From Congregibacter variabilis (GTDB lineage: Bacteria; Pseudomonadota; Gammaproteobacteria; Pseudomonadales; Halieaceae), in NCBI RefSeq assembly GCF_045689235.1, contig NZ_CP136864.1:682001-746000 (forward strand): 64,000 nucleotides of DNA. The letters run 5' to 3'. This document shows positions 8,353 to 18,009 of the stretch, piece after piece (positions within the stretch are counted from its first letter, which is position 1; each line of letters begins with the position of its first letter). Position numbers and translations under genes: made by a program. The notes below the pieces were generated by a model. The model worked only from the letters and a program-made list of their open reading frames with translations. It did not search any database and was not told the origin of the DNA.

Positions 8353-8535
8353 TTAATCGTCGGTACCGGTATCAACCACTTTCTTACCACGGTAGAAACC
8401 GTCCGCAGTAATATGGTGACGTCGGTGCGTCTCGCCCGTGGTCTGATCCACGTTCAATGTGGGTCCACTCAAGGAATCATGCGAACGACGCATACCGCGT
8501 CGCGAGCGGGTCTTTTTGCTCTTCTGAACAGCCAT
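8353..8535 (-). CDS. rpmF: 50S ribosomal protein L32
   Basis: A 60-residue basic protein with the L32 N-terminus MAVQKSKKTRSRRGMRRSHD. It lies 3 bp after yceD, the usual partner, and ahead of the fab genes. The zinc-binding cysteines found in some L32 proteins are absent, so this is the zinc-free form. Confidence 0.97.
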   Translation of the reverse strand: MAVQKSKKTRSRRGMRRSHDSLSGPTLNVDQTTGETHRRHHITADGFYRGKKVVDTGTDD

Positions 8536-8538
8536 GGG

Positions 8539-9087
8539 CTACTTCTCCTTCGTATCGCCGCTATCTAAGAGCGCCGACAAAACACTAAAAGGATTCTCCG
8601 ACGCTTGGTCAGTAGAATCCCGTTCTTCATTATCTGATCGATCAAGTCGACCACTCTTCGGTGGCTCGCATTCGCCCTCTGGGTGATAAGCCACCACGGG
8701 CAATGCGAGCGCCAATTCCTCTCCGGCCAGCTCCCATAGATCCACCTCGTCCACCGCTATCAACGGTTCGAGGTCTGCAGGTAACTGTTGCGCCTGTTCG
8801 TCACCCGGCACCAAACCAAGACGGCTTGACGCTCTAAGTTCACAGTGCACTGGCTGCAAACAGCGCTGGCATTCCAACACAACTCGCGCTCCCATCTCCA
8901 CAGCGGCGAATTGCTGGCCTTCCTCGTTCGAGCCAAACTCCACGTCGACATCAACAAACGGCTTGGCTGGATCCAGCAGCGCCGCAAACTGCGGCAATTG
9001 CTCGGATCCAAGACAGCCAGAATACTTCGCACACCGAGTCACGGCTTTGCGTATATTGACGCGGTTCGGGAGGGGGGCTGCCGACAT
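8539..9087 (-). CDS. yceD: YceD/DUF177 family protein (23S rRNA accumulation protein)
   Basis: A 182-residue DUF177 protein. The conserved centre CQRCLQPVHC at about residues 78-87 and DLWELAGEELALALP at about 119-133 are typical, followed by an acidic C-terminus. E. coli YceD is linked to rRNA accumulation and is co-transcribed with rpmF. The start at 9087 lies only about 2 nt from the transcription start expected from the strong promoter at 9096-9124, so the message may be nearly leaderless. Confidence 0.9.
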   Translation of the reverse strand: MSAAPLPNRVNIRKAVTRCAKYSGCLGSEQLPQFAALLDPAKPFVDVDVEFGSNEEGQQFAAVEMGARVVLECQRCLQPVHCELRASSRLGLVPGDEQAQQLPADLEPLIAVDEVDLWELAGEELALALPVVAYHPEGECEPPKSGRLDRSDNEERDSTDQASENPFSVLSALLDSGDTKEK

Positions 9088-9095
9088 GGCGGCGC

Positions 9096-9124
9096 ACTAT
9101 AGTGATCACCCCCCCACTTGTCAA
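9096..9124 (-). promoter_or_regulatory. Sigma-70 promoter of the yceD-rpmF block
   Basis: On the minus strand TTGACA (9124-9119) and TATAGT (9101-9096) are separated by exactly 17 bp. Transcription should start near 9089, next to the yceD ATG at 9087. Confidence 0.8.
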
Positions 9125-9166
9125 AAAAATCTTTACAATCCCGAACGTTAGCTTAAGCATAGTCCG

Positions 9167-9769
9167 ATGACTGATCTTTCGCACCACACACTAATTCTGG
9201 CTTCGACATCGCCTTACCGACGGCGCCTTCTCGAACGGCTGGAGATTGCCTTTAGCTGTATAGCACCCGAGACCGACGAAACACCGCTACCTGGAGAGGC
9301 TCCTGATGCCCTTGCCCGGCGCCTTGGCGACGCCAAAGCCCTGGCTGTATCCGCGCAGTTCCCTGACTCGTATGTCCTTGGGAGTGATCAGGTTGCCTCT
9401 CTATCGTCTGCGATTCTTGGCAAACCAGGCAGCATTGTAAAGGCCGAGGAGCAGCTTCGACGCTGCAGCGGCCAGTCCGTGAGGTTTTTTACAGCCGTTA
9501 GCCTGGCCCACCAGGGCGTCACTATCGCTTCGCGCTGCGTTGTTACCAGGGTGAGGTTCAGGACTTTGAGTGACGCTGAAGTTGCAGACTATGTGCGCCG
9601 GGAGGAGCCCCTGGACTGTGCTGGGAGTTTTCGCTGGGAGGGACTGGGCATATGCCTGTTCACCGCACTTGAGAGCGATGACCCCACGGCACTGGAGGGG
9701 CTCCCTCTGATTGCCACCTGCGATATGCTGAAGTCAACTAACATAAATATCTTAAAAACAACTATTTAG
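9167..9769 (+). CDS. yceF: Maf/YceF-type nucleoside triphosphate pyrophosphatase
   Basis: A 200-residue Maf protein. LILASTSPYRRRLLERL at the N-terminus, DETPLPGEAPDALARRL near 43, and SDQVASL near 74 fit the YceF branch, which hydrolyses 7-methyl-GTP and related modified nucleotides. It is divergent from yceD, as in enterobacteria, and overlaps the 3' end of rluC on the other strand by 8 bp. Confidence 0.88.
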   Translation: MTDLSHHTLILASTSPYRRRLLERLEIAFSCIAPETDETPLPGEAPDALARRLGDAKALAVSAQFPDSYVLGSDQVASLSSAILGKPGSIVKAEEQLRRCSGQSVRFFTAVSLAHQGVTIASRCVVTRVRFRTLSDAEVADYVRREEPLDCAGSFRWEGLGICLFTALESDDPTALEGLPLIATCDMLKSTNINILKTTI

Positions 9770-10721
9770 CGCATCTTTTTAATACGCTAGTTAGCTCTTC
9801 GCCGAGCGGTGCCTGAAGCTCATAACGCTGCTCGTTAAGCGTAAATGACAGCGATTCAGCATGCAGGAATAAGCGCTTCAGCTGCAGCTTACGGGCGTAA
9901 GCCTCGCTACCGGGACTTTGATACTTCCCATCTCCCAACAGCGTATGCCCCGCATGCAGTGCATGGACTCTAATCTGATGCGTGCGACCTGTCAGCGGCC
10001 TTGCTTCAACCAGCGTTACCTGGGCAAAGCTCTCCCGGATCCTGAACTCCGTGGTCGATGGCTTACCATCTTTAGCCACTTTCACCATTCGCTCCCCTGA
10101 TTTGCGTTCGAAGCGCTTTAGCGGAGCCTCTACAACGCGTAAGTGCCGCGGCCATGCGCCTTCTGCAAGCGCCAGGTAGCGCTTGTCGATCTTGCCCTGA
10201 GCACGTAATTGCTCGTGCAGCGCTCGCAGCGCCGCAGGTTTCTTGGCAATGAGGACCAGACCGGAGGTCTCACGATCGAGGCGATGTACCAACTCAAGAA
10301 ATCGCGCCTCTGGCCGCATGCTGCGGAGTGTTTCAATCAGGCCAAACTGCAGCCCGCTACCTCCGTGCACAGCGATACCTGAAGGCTTGTCGATTGCTAA
10401 CAACTGATCATCTTCAAACACTACGCTAGCCGCCAGACGCTCCTGCCACCCCGGGGGCGCTGCGCCCGGTTCTCGAGCCGGGGGGGCGCTCAGCGGAGGT
10501 AACCGCACTGTATCGCCCAAGATCAGGCGTTGATCAGGCTTGGCCCTCCCCTTATTCACCCTGATCTCGCCCTTGCGCATTGCCCGGTACAAACGCGTCT
10601 TGGGAACCCCCGGGCACTCTCGCAGAATGAAGTTATCCAGGCGCTGGCCATCGCCACGCTCATCAACGGTGAGGAAGCGCACACCGCTCACAGCGAGTAC
10701 CAGAATTTGTCTGAGAGCCAA
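9762..10721 (-). CDS. rluC: 23S rRNA pseudouridine synthase RluC
   Basis: A 319-residue RluA-family enzyme. An N-terminal S4 RNA-binding domain (about residues 25-85) is followed by the catalytic block HRLDRETSGLVLIAKK at about 144 with the nucleophilic Asp. RluC modifies U955, U2504 and U2580 of 23S rRNA. It is divergent from rne, the standard gammaproteobacterial order. The first codon used here is TTG; a GTG ten codons later (10691) is also possible, so the start is uncertain. Confidence 0.92.
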   Translation of the reverse strand: MALRQILVLAVSGVRFLTVDERGDGQRLDNFILRECPGVPKTRLYRAMRKGEIRVNKGRAKPDQRLILGDTVRLPPLSAPPAREPGAAPPGWQERLAASVVFEDDQLLAIDKPSGIAVHGGSGLQFGLIETLRSMRPEARFLELVHRLDRETSGLVLIAKKPAALRALHEQLRAQGKIDKRYLALAEGAWPRHLRVVEAPLKRFERKSGERMVKVAKDGKPSTTEFRIRESFAQVTLVEARPLTGRTHQIRVHALHAGHTLLGDGKYQSPGSEAYARKLQLKRLFLHAESLSFTLNEQRYELQAPLGEELTSVLKRCAK

Positions 10722-11493
10722 GGCAGCATAGGGTTGTTGGTCGTCCTTCTTTTATTTGAGCAGAGTCACGCTAGCTGCTAGTATGCCGCGCTGGCGAATG
10801 AATTGACGCATAAATCTCGCCTCGGCGCACTACTACTCTATTCAGTAAGCAACCCGGGGTCGGCCAATTATGATCGATCAAGACTGAGCCCGGGACTTCC
10901 CCGCAGTTAGCAATGGGCAGTCAGCTAGAACAGTGAGTCTGAGACTTATCAGGCGTAACGCGACCAGGACAGCCATGAGAGTCCTTGGTCGAAAGCATAC
11001 GATGCTAGGCGAGTTTGTGGAAAAACCCGGCTCGCGCTATTGGAATATTGGAAGAACACAGAGTTACAGAACACGTTTTTTGATCAGTTCGCACACCACA
11101 GAACAAGTTCTGAGTCAGGCGCCGTAACATCGGCAAGACCTACAACTTGCTCCATGAGACGCACAGCAGTGACCGGCACCTATGTGATGAGCGCAGTATT
11201 GGCCCATAGGTACGGGAGTTAACACTCCAGGGCCCTGCTAAAGAACTGAAAAAAAGCACCCGATCGCAACACCAACAAACAGGGTTGCCGGGGCAAGACC
11301 AGAATTAGCGATGAGCGACGGTACGTAGTCTGCTCAGAGATAACAACTAGTGCAGCGAGACCGCCGCGATTAAGTGGAACGGGTTTACTGCAGCGCACTA
11401 AGTTTTCGTGGATTTGCGTTTTCGCGATGTCACGAATGATGAATGTGTGCACTGGCGTGCGCCGGCTAAACCCCACGAGAGGTTTAGTTACAC
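10722..11493 (+). promoter_or_regulatory. Long rne leader / rluC-rne divergent region
   Basis: This 772-bp stretch has no convincing protein gene. It must contain the rne promoter and, by analogy with E. coli, a long 5' untranslated region through which RNase E controls its own mRNA. The clearest element is the hairpin at 10961-10991. A weak TTGC/GCAA hairpin lies near 11284-11295. The ribosome site GAGAGG lies at about 11478-11483. Confidence 0.6.
10961..10991 (+). promoter_or_regulatory. Strong hairpin in the rne 5' leader
   Basis: CGACCAGGAC (10961-10970) pairs with GTCCTTGGTCG (10981-10991) with one bulged T around a 10-nt loop. It is a candidate for the autoregulatory stem-loop of rne. 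Confidence 0.5.
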
Positions 11494-14457
11494 ATGAAGA
11501 AAATGCTAATCAATGCTACGCATGCAGAAGAAATGCGCGTAGCACTTGTCGATGGTCAGAAGCTCTACGACCTGGATATCGAAAACAGAACACGCCTGCA
11601 AAAGAAAGCCAACATCTACGTTGGTAAAATCACCCGGGTAGAACCCAGCCTCGAAGCCGCCTTTGTGGACTTCGGTGCTGAGCGTCACGGATTTTTATCG
11701 GTTAAAGAAATCGCCCGGGAATATTTCTATCGCGACCCCAAAGACATCGACGGGAAATTCTCCATCCGAGATGTTGTAAAAGAAGGCACACGCCTGATCG
11801 TTCAGGTAGACAAGGAAGAGCGTGGGAACAAGGGGGCTGCGCTAACTACATTCATCAGCCTTCCCGGTCGCTACATGGTCCTGATGCCAAACAATCCCCG
11901 GGCTGGAGGAATCTCTCGCCGCATAGAGGGTGATGATCGAGCAGAGCTTCGCGAAGCGCTCAGCGCACTGGATATTCCCGATGGTATGGGCGTCATCATT
12001 CGCACCGCCGGTGTGGGTCGATCTGCCGAAGAACTCCAGTGGGACCTGAACTATCTGCTGCAGCTTTGGGAAGCCGTGAGCAAGGCGGGCGAAGAGAATC
12101 GCTCCCCCGTGCTGTTGTATCAAGAGAGCAACGTCCTTATCCGTGCGGTGCGAGACTATCTGCGCGACGACGTTGATCAGGTGCTTATCGACTCTCCAGA
12201 CGCCTTTAAGCAGGCTATGGACTTTGTCAGCATGGTCATGCCCAAGTACGAGCAACGCATCAAGCTCTACGAAGACAACATCCCCCTCTTCAACCGATTT
12301 CAAATCGAAAGCCAGATAGAGTCTGCGTTCCAGCGCGAAGTGCGCTTACCCTCCGGTGGATCGATTGTTATCGACCCCACGGAAGCGCTGGTGTCCATTG
12401 ACATCAACTCCGCGCGGGCAACCAAGGGCGTCAACATCGAAGAAACTGCCCTGCAGACTAACCTTGAAGCGGCTGACGAAGTGGCGCGACAGCTTCGATT
12501 GCGCGATATGGGCGGACTGATTGTTATCGATTTTATCGACATGCTTGCTGCTCGTAATCAGCGTGCCGTTGAGACCCGCATGCGCGACGCCCTGGCCATC
12601 GATAGAGCCAGAGTGCAGGTGGGCCGAATTTCGCGCTTTGGTCTTCTGGAAATGTCACGCCAGCGTTTGCGTCCGTCTCTGGGTGAGACCAGTGCCATTG
12701 TTTGCCCACGTTGCACAGGTCAAGGCACTATTCGTGATACCAAGTCGCTCTCGCTTTCTATTCTGCGCCTGCTTGAGGAGGAAGCCATCAAGGAGCGTAC
12801 CGCTGAAGTACGCGCGATTGTGCCAGTAGATGTGGCGGCTTATCTGCTAAACGAAAAACGTGTTGCTCTGAGCGAGATCGAAAGCCTCACTCGCGTGCGG
12901 GTACTTGTCATACCCAATCCAAATCTGGAGACACCGCACTTTGAAGTAACGCGCTTGCGGGATGATGAAGTTGATGGCGATCAAGAGACTAGCTACAAAG
13001 TCGAGATAGCTGTCCCCGATGCTGACAGCATTTCGGATGCCCATGATCACAGCCTGCCAAGTCAGGAGGCGGTAGTGCAAAGAATCGCCCCTACTGCCGC
13101 TCCCGCACCCGCGGAAGCAGCACCAGTTACTGAACCTGAGGCAGCAACCGTCGCCGCCACTGCAACTGCCGTTGCAGCCACCGCAGCGGTTGCAGCAAAG
13201 CCTGGATTGGCACAACGTTTATGGGTCAGTTTTTTTGGCGACCCCAACGCTAGTGAAGCGTCCGCGGAAGTTGCCTCCGATGAATCCGCAAAGACCACAA
13301 GTCCCGATGGAGCCAGCTCTGACAGCAAGGCCTCGGATGAGGATCGTCCCAAGCGAACCCGCGGTCGCCGACGTCGCGGCGGACAAGGCCGCAATCAGAA
13401 TCGCGCTGTCGACGATGGCGAGCAAATCACCGAGTCAACTGCCGCGGATGCTGATGCAGAAGTAGAAGCAGAAGCAGAAACAGCGGTTAGCGACGCCGAC
13501 GGTGAGGCCAGCCAACGGTCCGAAGACGACAAACCTCGTCGCCGCCGTCGTCGGTCTCGCGGTGGACGTCGCCCAGGTGCAGAGGACCAGGAATCATCGG
13601 CGGAAACAAACGACGCTGATGCCCTGGACTCTGATGACGCAGTAGTTGAAGTTGCACAGGATAGGGATGATGGTAGCGAGGCAGAAAACAAGCCCCGCAA
13701 GCGTCCCAGCGGTCAGCGTCGCGGTGAACCCCGTCGTCGCCGTCGTCCAGCGGCTGTAGCTACAGATGCAGATGCAGATGCAGCGCCAGAAACGCAAGCG
13801 ACGACTGCAGAGACAGACTCACCATCTACGGATGGCCCAAGCGAACAAGTCGTAGTGGCTGAGGTTAGTGAGCCGCACGTAGAGACACCCCAATCACCGG
13901 AAGCCGAAGCAGCTCCCGCGGTCGTTCCAGTATCCGATGAAGTGTTAGCAGCAGAGCCCGTTCCAAGCGAGCTGGCAAACCTCACTGAGGAACCAGCGAG
14001 CACTCCGGAAGCTGAAGAGCCAACAGCCAGCAGCAGTATCGAAGCTGCCATGGGCCTGGCTGCACAATCGCCTGTACAGGAAGCGCCGGAGCCAGAAACT
14101 CGGGGTAACGAGGCTCACGACGTGGATAAGTCCGCAGAGGCTTCGGATGCCGCTGCGCCAGCAATCACGGCAGAGGCAGCTCCTGAAGTTGAATCACCAG
14201 ACACAGCTCCCGTGACTTCGCTACAAGTTGAAGCGGAAGCAGCCAACGCATCTGGCACTGGCTTAACTGAGCAGGGACGCGCGGTGAATGATCCTCGTGT
14301 TGCCCCGGCTCCGATTCAGGAATTGAAAATTGAGACCGGGCAAATGGTGCTGTTCTCTGAGACCCCCGCCCCCGCTGTCGAGGCACCGGATCGGCAAGTC
14401 CCCAGAGCCAGCAACGATCCTCGGGGTTCCAAGACTGCCAGCAGCGCAGAAGGTTAG
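11494..14457 (+). CDS. rne: Ribonuclease E
   Basis: A 987-residue endoribonuclease and degradosome scaffold. The catalytic half is complete: S1 domain at about 36-118, catalytic D303 in SIDINSARATKG and D346 in VIDFIDM, and the zinc-link cysteines C404 and C407 in CPRCTGQG, all at the same numbers as in E. coli. The C-terminal half from about 530 is low complexity: Ala/Glu/Asp-rich linkers broken by Arg-rich patches (RPKRTRGRRRRGG, KPRRRRRRSRGGRR, EPRRRRRP), the usual RNA-binding sites of the scaffold. It ends in GSKTASSAEG and is followed by a strong terminator. Confidence 0.97.
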   Translation: MKKMLINATHAEEMRVALVDGQKLYDLDIENRTRLQKKANIYVGKITRVEPSLEAAFVDFGAERHGFLSVKEIAREYFYRDPKDIDGKFSIRDVVKEGTRLIVQVDKEERGNKGAALTTFISLPGRYMVLMPNNPRAGGISRRIEGDDRAELREALSALDIPDGMGVIIRTAGVGRSAEELQWDLNYLLQLWEAVSKAGEENRSPVLLYQESNVLIRAVRDYLRDDVDQVLIDSPDAFKQAMDFVSMVMPKYEQRIKLYEDNIPLFNRFQIESQIESAFQREVRLPSGGSIVIDPTEALVSIDINSARATKGVNIEETALQTNLEAADEVARQLRLRDMGGLIVIDFIDMLAARNQRAVETRMRDALAIDRARVQVGRISRFGLLEMSRQRLRPSLGETSAIVCPRCTGQGTIRDTKSLSLSILRLLEEEAIKERTAEVRAIVPVDVAAYLLNEKRVALSEIESLTRVRVLVIPNPNLETPHFEVTRLRDDEVDGDQETSYKVEIAVPDADSISDAHDHSLPSQEAVVQRIAPTAAPAPAEAAPVTEPEAATVAATATAVAATAAVAAKPGLAQRLWVSFFGDPNASEASAEVASDESAKTTSPDGASSDSKASDEDRPKRTRGRRRRGGQGRNQNRAVDDGEQITESTAADADAEVEAEAETAVSDADGEASQRSEDDKPRRRRRRSRGGRRPGAEDQESSAETNDADALDSDDAVVEVAQDRDDGSEAENKPRKRPSGQRRGEPRRRRRPAAVATDADADAAPETQATTAETDSPSTDGPSEQVVVAEVSEPHVETPQSPEAEAAPAVVPVSDEVLAAEPVPSELANLTEEPASTPEAEEPTASSSIEAAMGLAAQSPVQEAPEPETRGNEAHDVDKSAEASDAAAPAITAEAAPEVESPDTAPVTSLQVEAEAANASGTGLTEQGRAVNDPRVAPAPIQELKIETGQMVLFSETPAPAVEAPDRQVPRASNDPRGSKTASSAEG

Positions 14458-14501
14458 AAGAACCTGCCCCGGTTAACGTTGCCGGGTTTAGCTCTCAATG
14501 T

Positions 14502-14538
14502 AACGCCGAGTCCTTAACAAAGGGCCCGGCGTTTTTTT
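14502..14538 (+). terminator. rne terminator
   Basis: AACGCCG (14502-14508) pairs with CGGCGTT (14527-14533), followed by a run of T. A smaller CCCGG/CCGGG hairpin stands just upstream. The end of the convergent amidohydrolase gene abuts it. Confidence 0.75.
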
Positions 14539-16249
14539 ATGGTGCTTCGAAAACCACCTTGCCATCCATGATGGTCATAAGCACTTTGGTCTTGTGAATC
14601 GCATAGGGGCTCAGCTTAAAAAGGTCTTGATCTAAAATCACCATATCAGCCTGCTTGCCGGGCGTAATCGAGCCAATCTCGTTCTCCAGACCCAATTGAT
14701 AGGCTGCGTCAATGGTATAGCCGCGGATAGCCTGCTCGAGAGTTATGCGTTCATTAACCGGTGGCTGCACAATATAGTCTTCGTCGCCCGGTGGCTGACG
14801 CGTAAGCCCCATCTCGATATTGAACACCGGATTCATTCCATCAAGGCCGATCCAACTCGCCGGAAAGTCGCTACCCAGTGTCACTCTCCCCCCAGCAGCA
14901 GCGATGGAGTTCAAGGGATACATCTGGGCAAGCCGTTCTTCGCCCAGATAAGCCAACACGATGTCGTCATAGGCATACCAGGTGGGCGTTGACTGGACCA
15001 TGACATCCAACTCGCCAAAGCGCGGCACGTCCGCGGGGTTGACCAACTGAGCATGGCAAATGGTAAATCGGCTGGTGCTATCTGGTTGTTGGGCCCGGGC
15101 ATACTCCACAAGGTCAAGGGCCATTCGAACAGCGCCATCACCTATGGCGTGCAGATGGATATCGATTTTCTTTTCGGCAGCAGCGGCCACCACCGTCTTG
15201 GTCTTTTCCAAAGAAACCAAAGGCTCTGCCCGGTGCCCCGGTGGCTGTAGATAGGGATCAATGGTGTAAGCGGTTTGCGCCTCGACTGTTCCGTCCAGCG
15301 ATATCTTTAAGACCTCGACATCGAAGAACTCATGCTCATGCGCCCGGGACAGTCTGTCCAAATCCTCAAGCGCCGTGGCGAGCCCCCGGTCGCTGTTCAC
15401 GTAATGCGAGCCTACAATGCGCAAGGGCAGATCGCCCTGCGCTGCTCTTTCTCCCATAAAGCGAAACAAGCTGCCATCGCCCTCGATCATTCCAGCGTCA
15501 AAGGCTGCAGTGATCCCCATAGAAGACATACTTGCAAGAAACATGTCTGCAGCTTTATCAAGAAGTTTCGTATCGATGACGCCGAGCTCTTCTGCCACCC
15601 ATCCAAAAGCCTCTCCCTCAATCAGCCAACCGGTGGGACTGCCATCGGGATATCGACGATAAAAATGCGCACCGGGCTTGGGGTCTTTGGTGTCTGCGGT
15701 AAGACCAACCATTTCCATGGCGAGCGTATTAATCCAGGCTGAGTGAAAGCCCTCATCAAAAACAATCGCCGGACGATCCGCTACGACGCTATCGAGCATT
15801 TTGGCCGTGGGACCTTCGGGACCAAAGGCCGCACCCAAGAAGCCAACGCCCACCAGCGGACTTTGATCAGGGTTGTCTGTGGCGTGCCGGGCGATCGCTG
15901 CAAGAGCCTCATCAGCGCTCATTGCAGGCGAAAGCGTGGCGGCAAAAAGGTAAGGCAATGTTGAGCCCACATGAATATGTCCGTCGATAAAACCCGGCAA
16001 AAGCAGATTCCCCGAAAGCTCATGACGCTGGGTTTTTGAACCAATAAACGCCTCAACGCCTGCGTCGCTTCCGACGTAAACGATCGTATCCCCTCGGACA
16101 GCCACCGCCTCGGCCCACGGAGCAGTCTCATCAAGGGTGTACACCTTGCCTCCGGTAAACACCTGGTCAGCCGGATCTTCCTGCGCGATGCTTTGCGTGG
16201 CGCATAAAAACACCAGAAATAATGAACCCAGACGAGAATAAATACGCAT
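14537..16249 (-). CDS. Exported amidohydrolase, YtcJ-like (amidohydrolase 3 family)
   Basis: A metal-dependent hydrolase of about 570 residues with a Sec signal peptide (MRIYSRLGSLFLVFLCATQ, cleaved near SIAQ). The ATG at 16249 is preferred to an upstream TTG because GGGAG lies 8 nt before it. The metal motif is GFIDGHIHVGS near residue 90; HLHAIGDGAVRMALD and LGSDFPA follow, as in the YtcJ group. The physiological substrate is not known; such enzymes hydrolyse N-formyl or other amides. A second protein of the same family and length is encoded at 50312-52039. Confidence 0.82.
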   Translation of the reverse strand: MRIYSRLGSLFLVFLCATQSIAQEDPADQVFTGGKVYTLDETAPWAEAVAVRGDTIVYVGSDAGVEAFIGSKTQRHELSGNLLLPGFIDGHIHVGSTLPYLFAATLSPAMSADEALAAIARHATDNPDQSPLVGVGFLGAAFGPEGPTAKMLDSVVADRPAIVFDEGFHSAWINTLAMEMVGLTADTKDPKPGAHFYRRYPDGSPTGWLIEGEAFGWVAEELGVIDTKLLDKAADMFLASMSSMGITAAFDAGMIEGDGSLFRFMGERAAQGDLPLRIVGSHYVNSDRGLATALEDLDRLSRAHEHEFFDVEVLKISLDGTVEAQTAYTIDPYLQPPGHRAEPLVSLEKTKTVVAAAAEKKIDIHLHAIGDGAVRMALDLVEYARAQQPDSTSRFTICHAQLVNPADVPRFGELDVMVQSTPTWYAYDDIVLAYLGEERLAQMYPLNSIAAAGGRVTLGSDFPASWIGLDGMNPVFNIEMGLTRQPPGDEDYIVQPPVNERITLEQAIRGYTIDAAYQLGLENEIGSITPGKQADMVILDQDLFKLSPYAIHKTKVLMTIMDGKVVFEAP

Positions 16250-16416
16250 CAATGACACTCCCAATCTAAAAGAGGTTTCGCACAGTAAACATTCGTCAGA
16301 GCTGACTCACACTGCGCCAGTCGGTACTATGGCGGCAGAACCTTTGTCCCACAAGCCTAGTCCAAGCAGGTCACTGAGTTCCACCGCCCGTCCCGTGTCA
16401 ACAAGAAGGAAGCGCA

Positions 16417-18009
16417 ATGGCGCAGCACAGCGCTGACCAGGCCAACTGGTTACGAGCCACCCTAAGAGAAGGTTTTGATCGTCTCCAACGCGGCGATAAA
16501 GCTGGCGCAGCTAACTGCTGCCGCCAGGTTCTTGAGCGCAAACCAGATCTTGCCGAAGGCCATTTCCTGGTGGGCATGATTGCTCTTAATGCCGATGACT
16601 CCAGAACGGCAATCCAGGGTTTTGGTTCTGTCACCAAGCTCCAGCCTGATCACAGCGGTGCCTGGGCGCAGCTGGCGCGACTGTTTATGCGCCGCGGCCA
16701 GGTCAATCGCGCCGAGGATGCTTTGGTGAAGGCTGTGGCTCACGCCGACGACAACCCTATGGTGCAAGACACGATTGCCACTGTGTACACCTTGCTGGGA
16801 AATGCTGAGGCTGCCTCGCGGTGGCAGGAAAAAGCGCTGGCAAGGCAGCCAAAGAACATTGGCTTTCTCATCAATCGGGCAAACAACCAAATGTTTATGG
16901 GTGACTTTAAGGGAGCACGGTCACATCTCGAGGCTGCGATAGCTCTTAATCCTCACCATGCCAACACGCATTGGTTGATTTCGAGCCTCGAGAAAGTGGT
17001 AGACCGAAAGCATATTGACGAAATGACCGCGATACTTGCGGATAAGAACCTCAAGGACCAGGAGCTCGCCTATTTGTCCTATGCCCTGGGTAAAGAGCTA
17101 GAGGACCTCAAAGACTGGCCCAACGCCTTCGAAGCGTTTGCACGAGGGGCCGCAGCTCGACGCCGAACGATGCAGTACGACGAGACCGCGGAGGTTGCTT
17201 TCTTCAAGATGCTCTCGGACACCTACACAAGGGAGTGGCTGCAGACGCGTGCGCCAGGCAACGAGAGTAATGCACCCATTTTTATCGTGGGGCAGCCGCG
17301 AACCGGCACAACATTGATTGAACGAATTATCAGTAGTCATAGTGCCGTGCATTCGGCTGGGGAATTACGTCAGTTCGAAGGCGCCTGCCGACGCCTACTG
17401 GGTGCAACAGGCGACGGGAGTACAGAAGCAGTTTTTCGCTCGGCTGCAGACCTGGACCCAAAACAGCTGGGCAACGCTTACATGACGCTTACACAGCCGA
17501 TGCAAGGCCAGCAGGAGCGGTTTGTCGACAAGCTACCGATGAACTTCCGACTTGTACCGCTGATCCTCGCTGCACTCCCCAATGCAAAAATCATCCACGT
17601 TCGTCGCAGCCCCATGGATGCCTGCTTTGCCAGCTTTAAGCAATTGTTTGCCGACGCTTACCCGCATTCTTACGAACAAACCGAAATGGCCCGCCACCAC
17701 GCCCGCTATTACGAGCTTATGCAGAACTGGAGAGAACGTTTTGGTGAGCGCTTTGCCGAAGTGGATTATGAAAAAGTGGCGGCTGACCCCGAGCCTCACG
17801 CCCGCAGCCTCATAAACTTTCTGGACCTTCCCTGGGAAGACCAGTGCCTGAACTTTTATCAGCAAGAGGGCGCGGTAACTACCGCCAGCGTCGTTCAGGT
17901 TCGAGAAGCAGCGCACACTCGCTCAGTGGGCCGCTGGCGACGCTACGAGGCGCAGCTTGAGCCTATGCGAACATCCCTCCAGAGTCTCAATATCCCCCTG
18001 GAGCACTAA
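16417..18009 (+). CDS. TPR-repeat sulfotransferase family protein
   Basis: A 530-residue two-part protein. Residues about 1-230 form tetratricopeptide-like repeats (for example KPDLAEGHFLVGMIALNADD and HHANTHWLISSLEK). From about 285 comes a sulfotransferase domain with the PAPS 5'-phosphosulfate loop IVGQPRTGTTLIERII and the 3'-phosphate strand KIIHVRRSPMDACFASFKQ near 390. The acceptor is unknown. AAGGAAG precedes the ATG. There is no signal peptide. It stands alone and is followed by a terminator. Confidence 0.85.
   Translation: MAQHSADQANWLRATLREGFDRLQRGDKAGAANCCRQVLERKPDLAEGHFLVGMIALNADDSRTAIQGFGSVTKLQPDHSGAWAQLARLFMRRGQVNRAEDALVKAVAHADDNPMVQDTIATVYTLLGNAEAASRWQEKALARQPKNIGFLINRANNQMFMGDFKGARSHLEAAIALNPHHANTHWLISSLEKVVDRKHIDEMTAILADKNLKDQELAYLSYALGKELEDLKDWPNAFEAFARGAAARRRTMQYDETAEVAFFKMLSDTYTREWLQTRAPGNESNAPIFIVGQPRTGTTLIERIISSHSAVHSAGELRQFEGACRRLLGATGDGSTEAVFRSAADLDPKQLGNAYMTLTQPMQGQQERFVDKLPMNFRLVPLILAALPNAKIIHVRRSPMDACFASFKQLFADAYPHSYEQTEMARHHARYYELMQNWRERFGERFAEVDYEKVAADPEPHARSLINFLDLPWEDQCLNFYQQEGAVTTASVVQVREAAHTRSVGRWRRYEAQLEPMRTSLQSLNIPLEH

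Noticed and set aside
13395..13700. Long minus-strand open frames opposite the C-terminal half of rne
   Set aside because: They mirror the repetitive Ala/Glu/Arg coding tract of rne, consist mainly of Ser/Ala repeats, and have no ribosome site.
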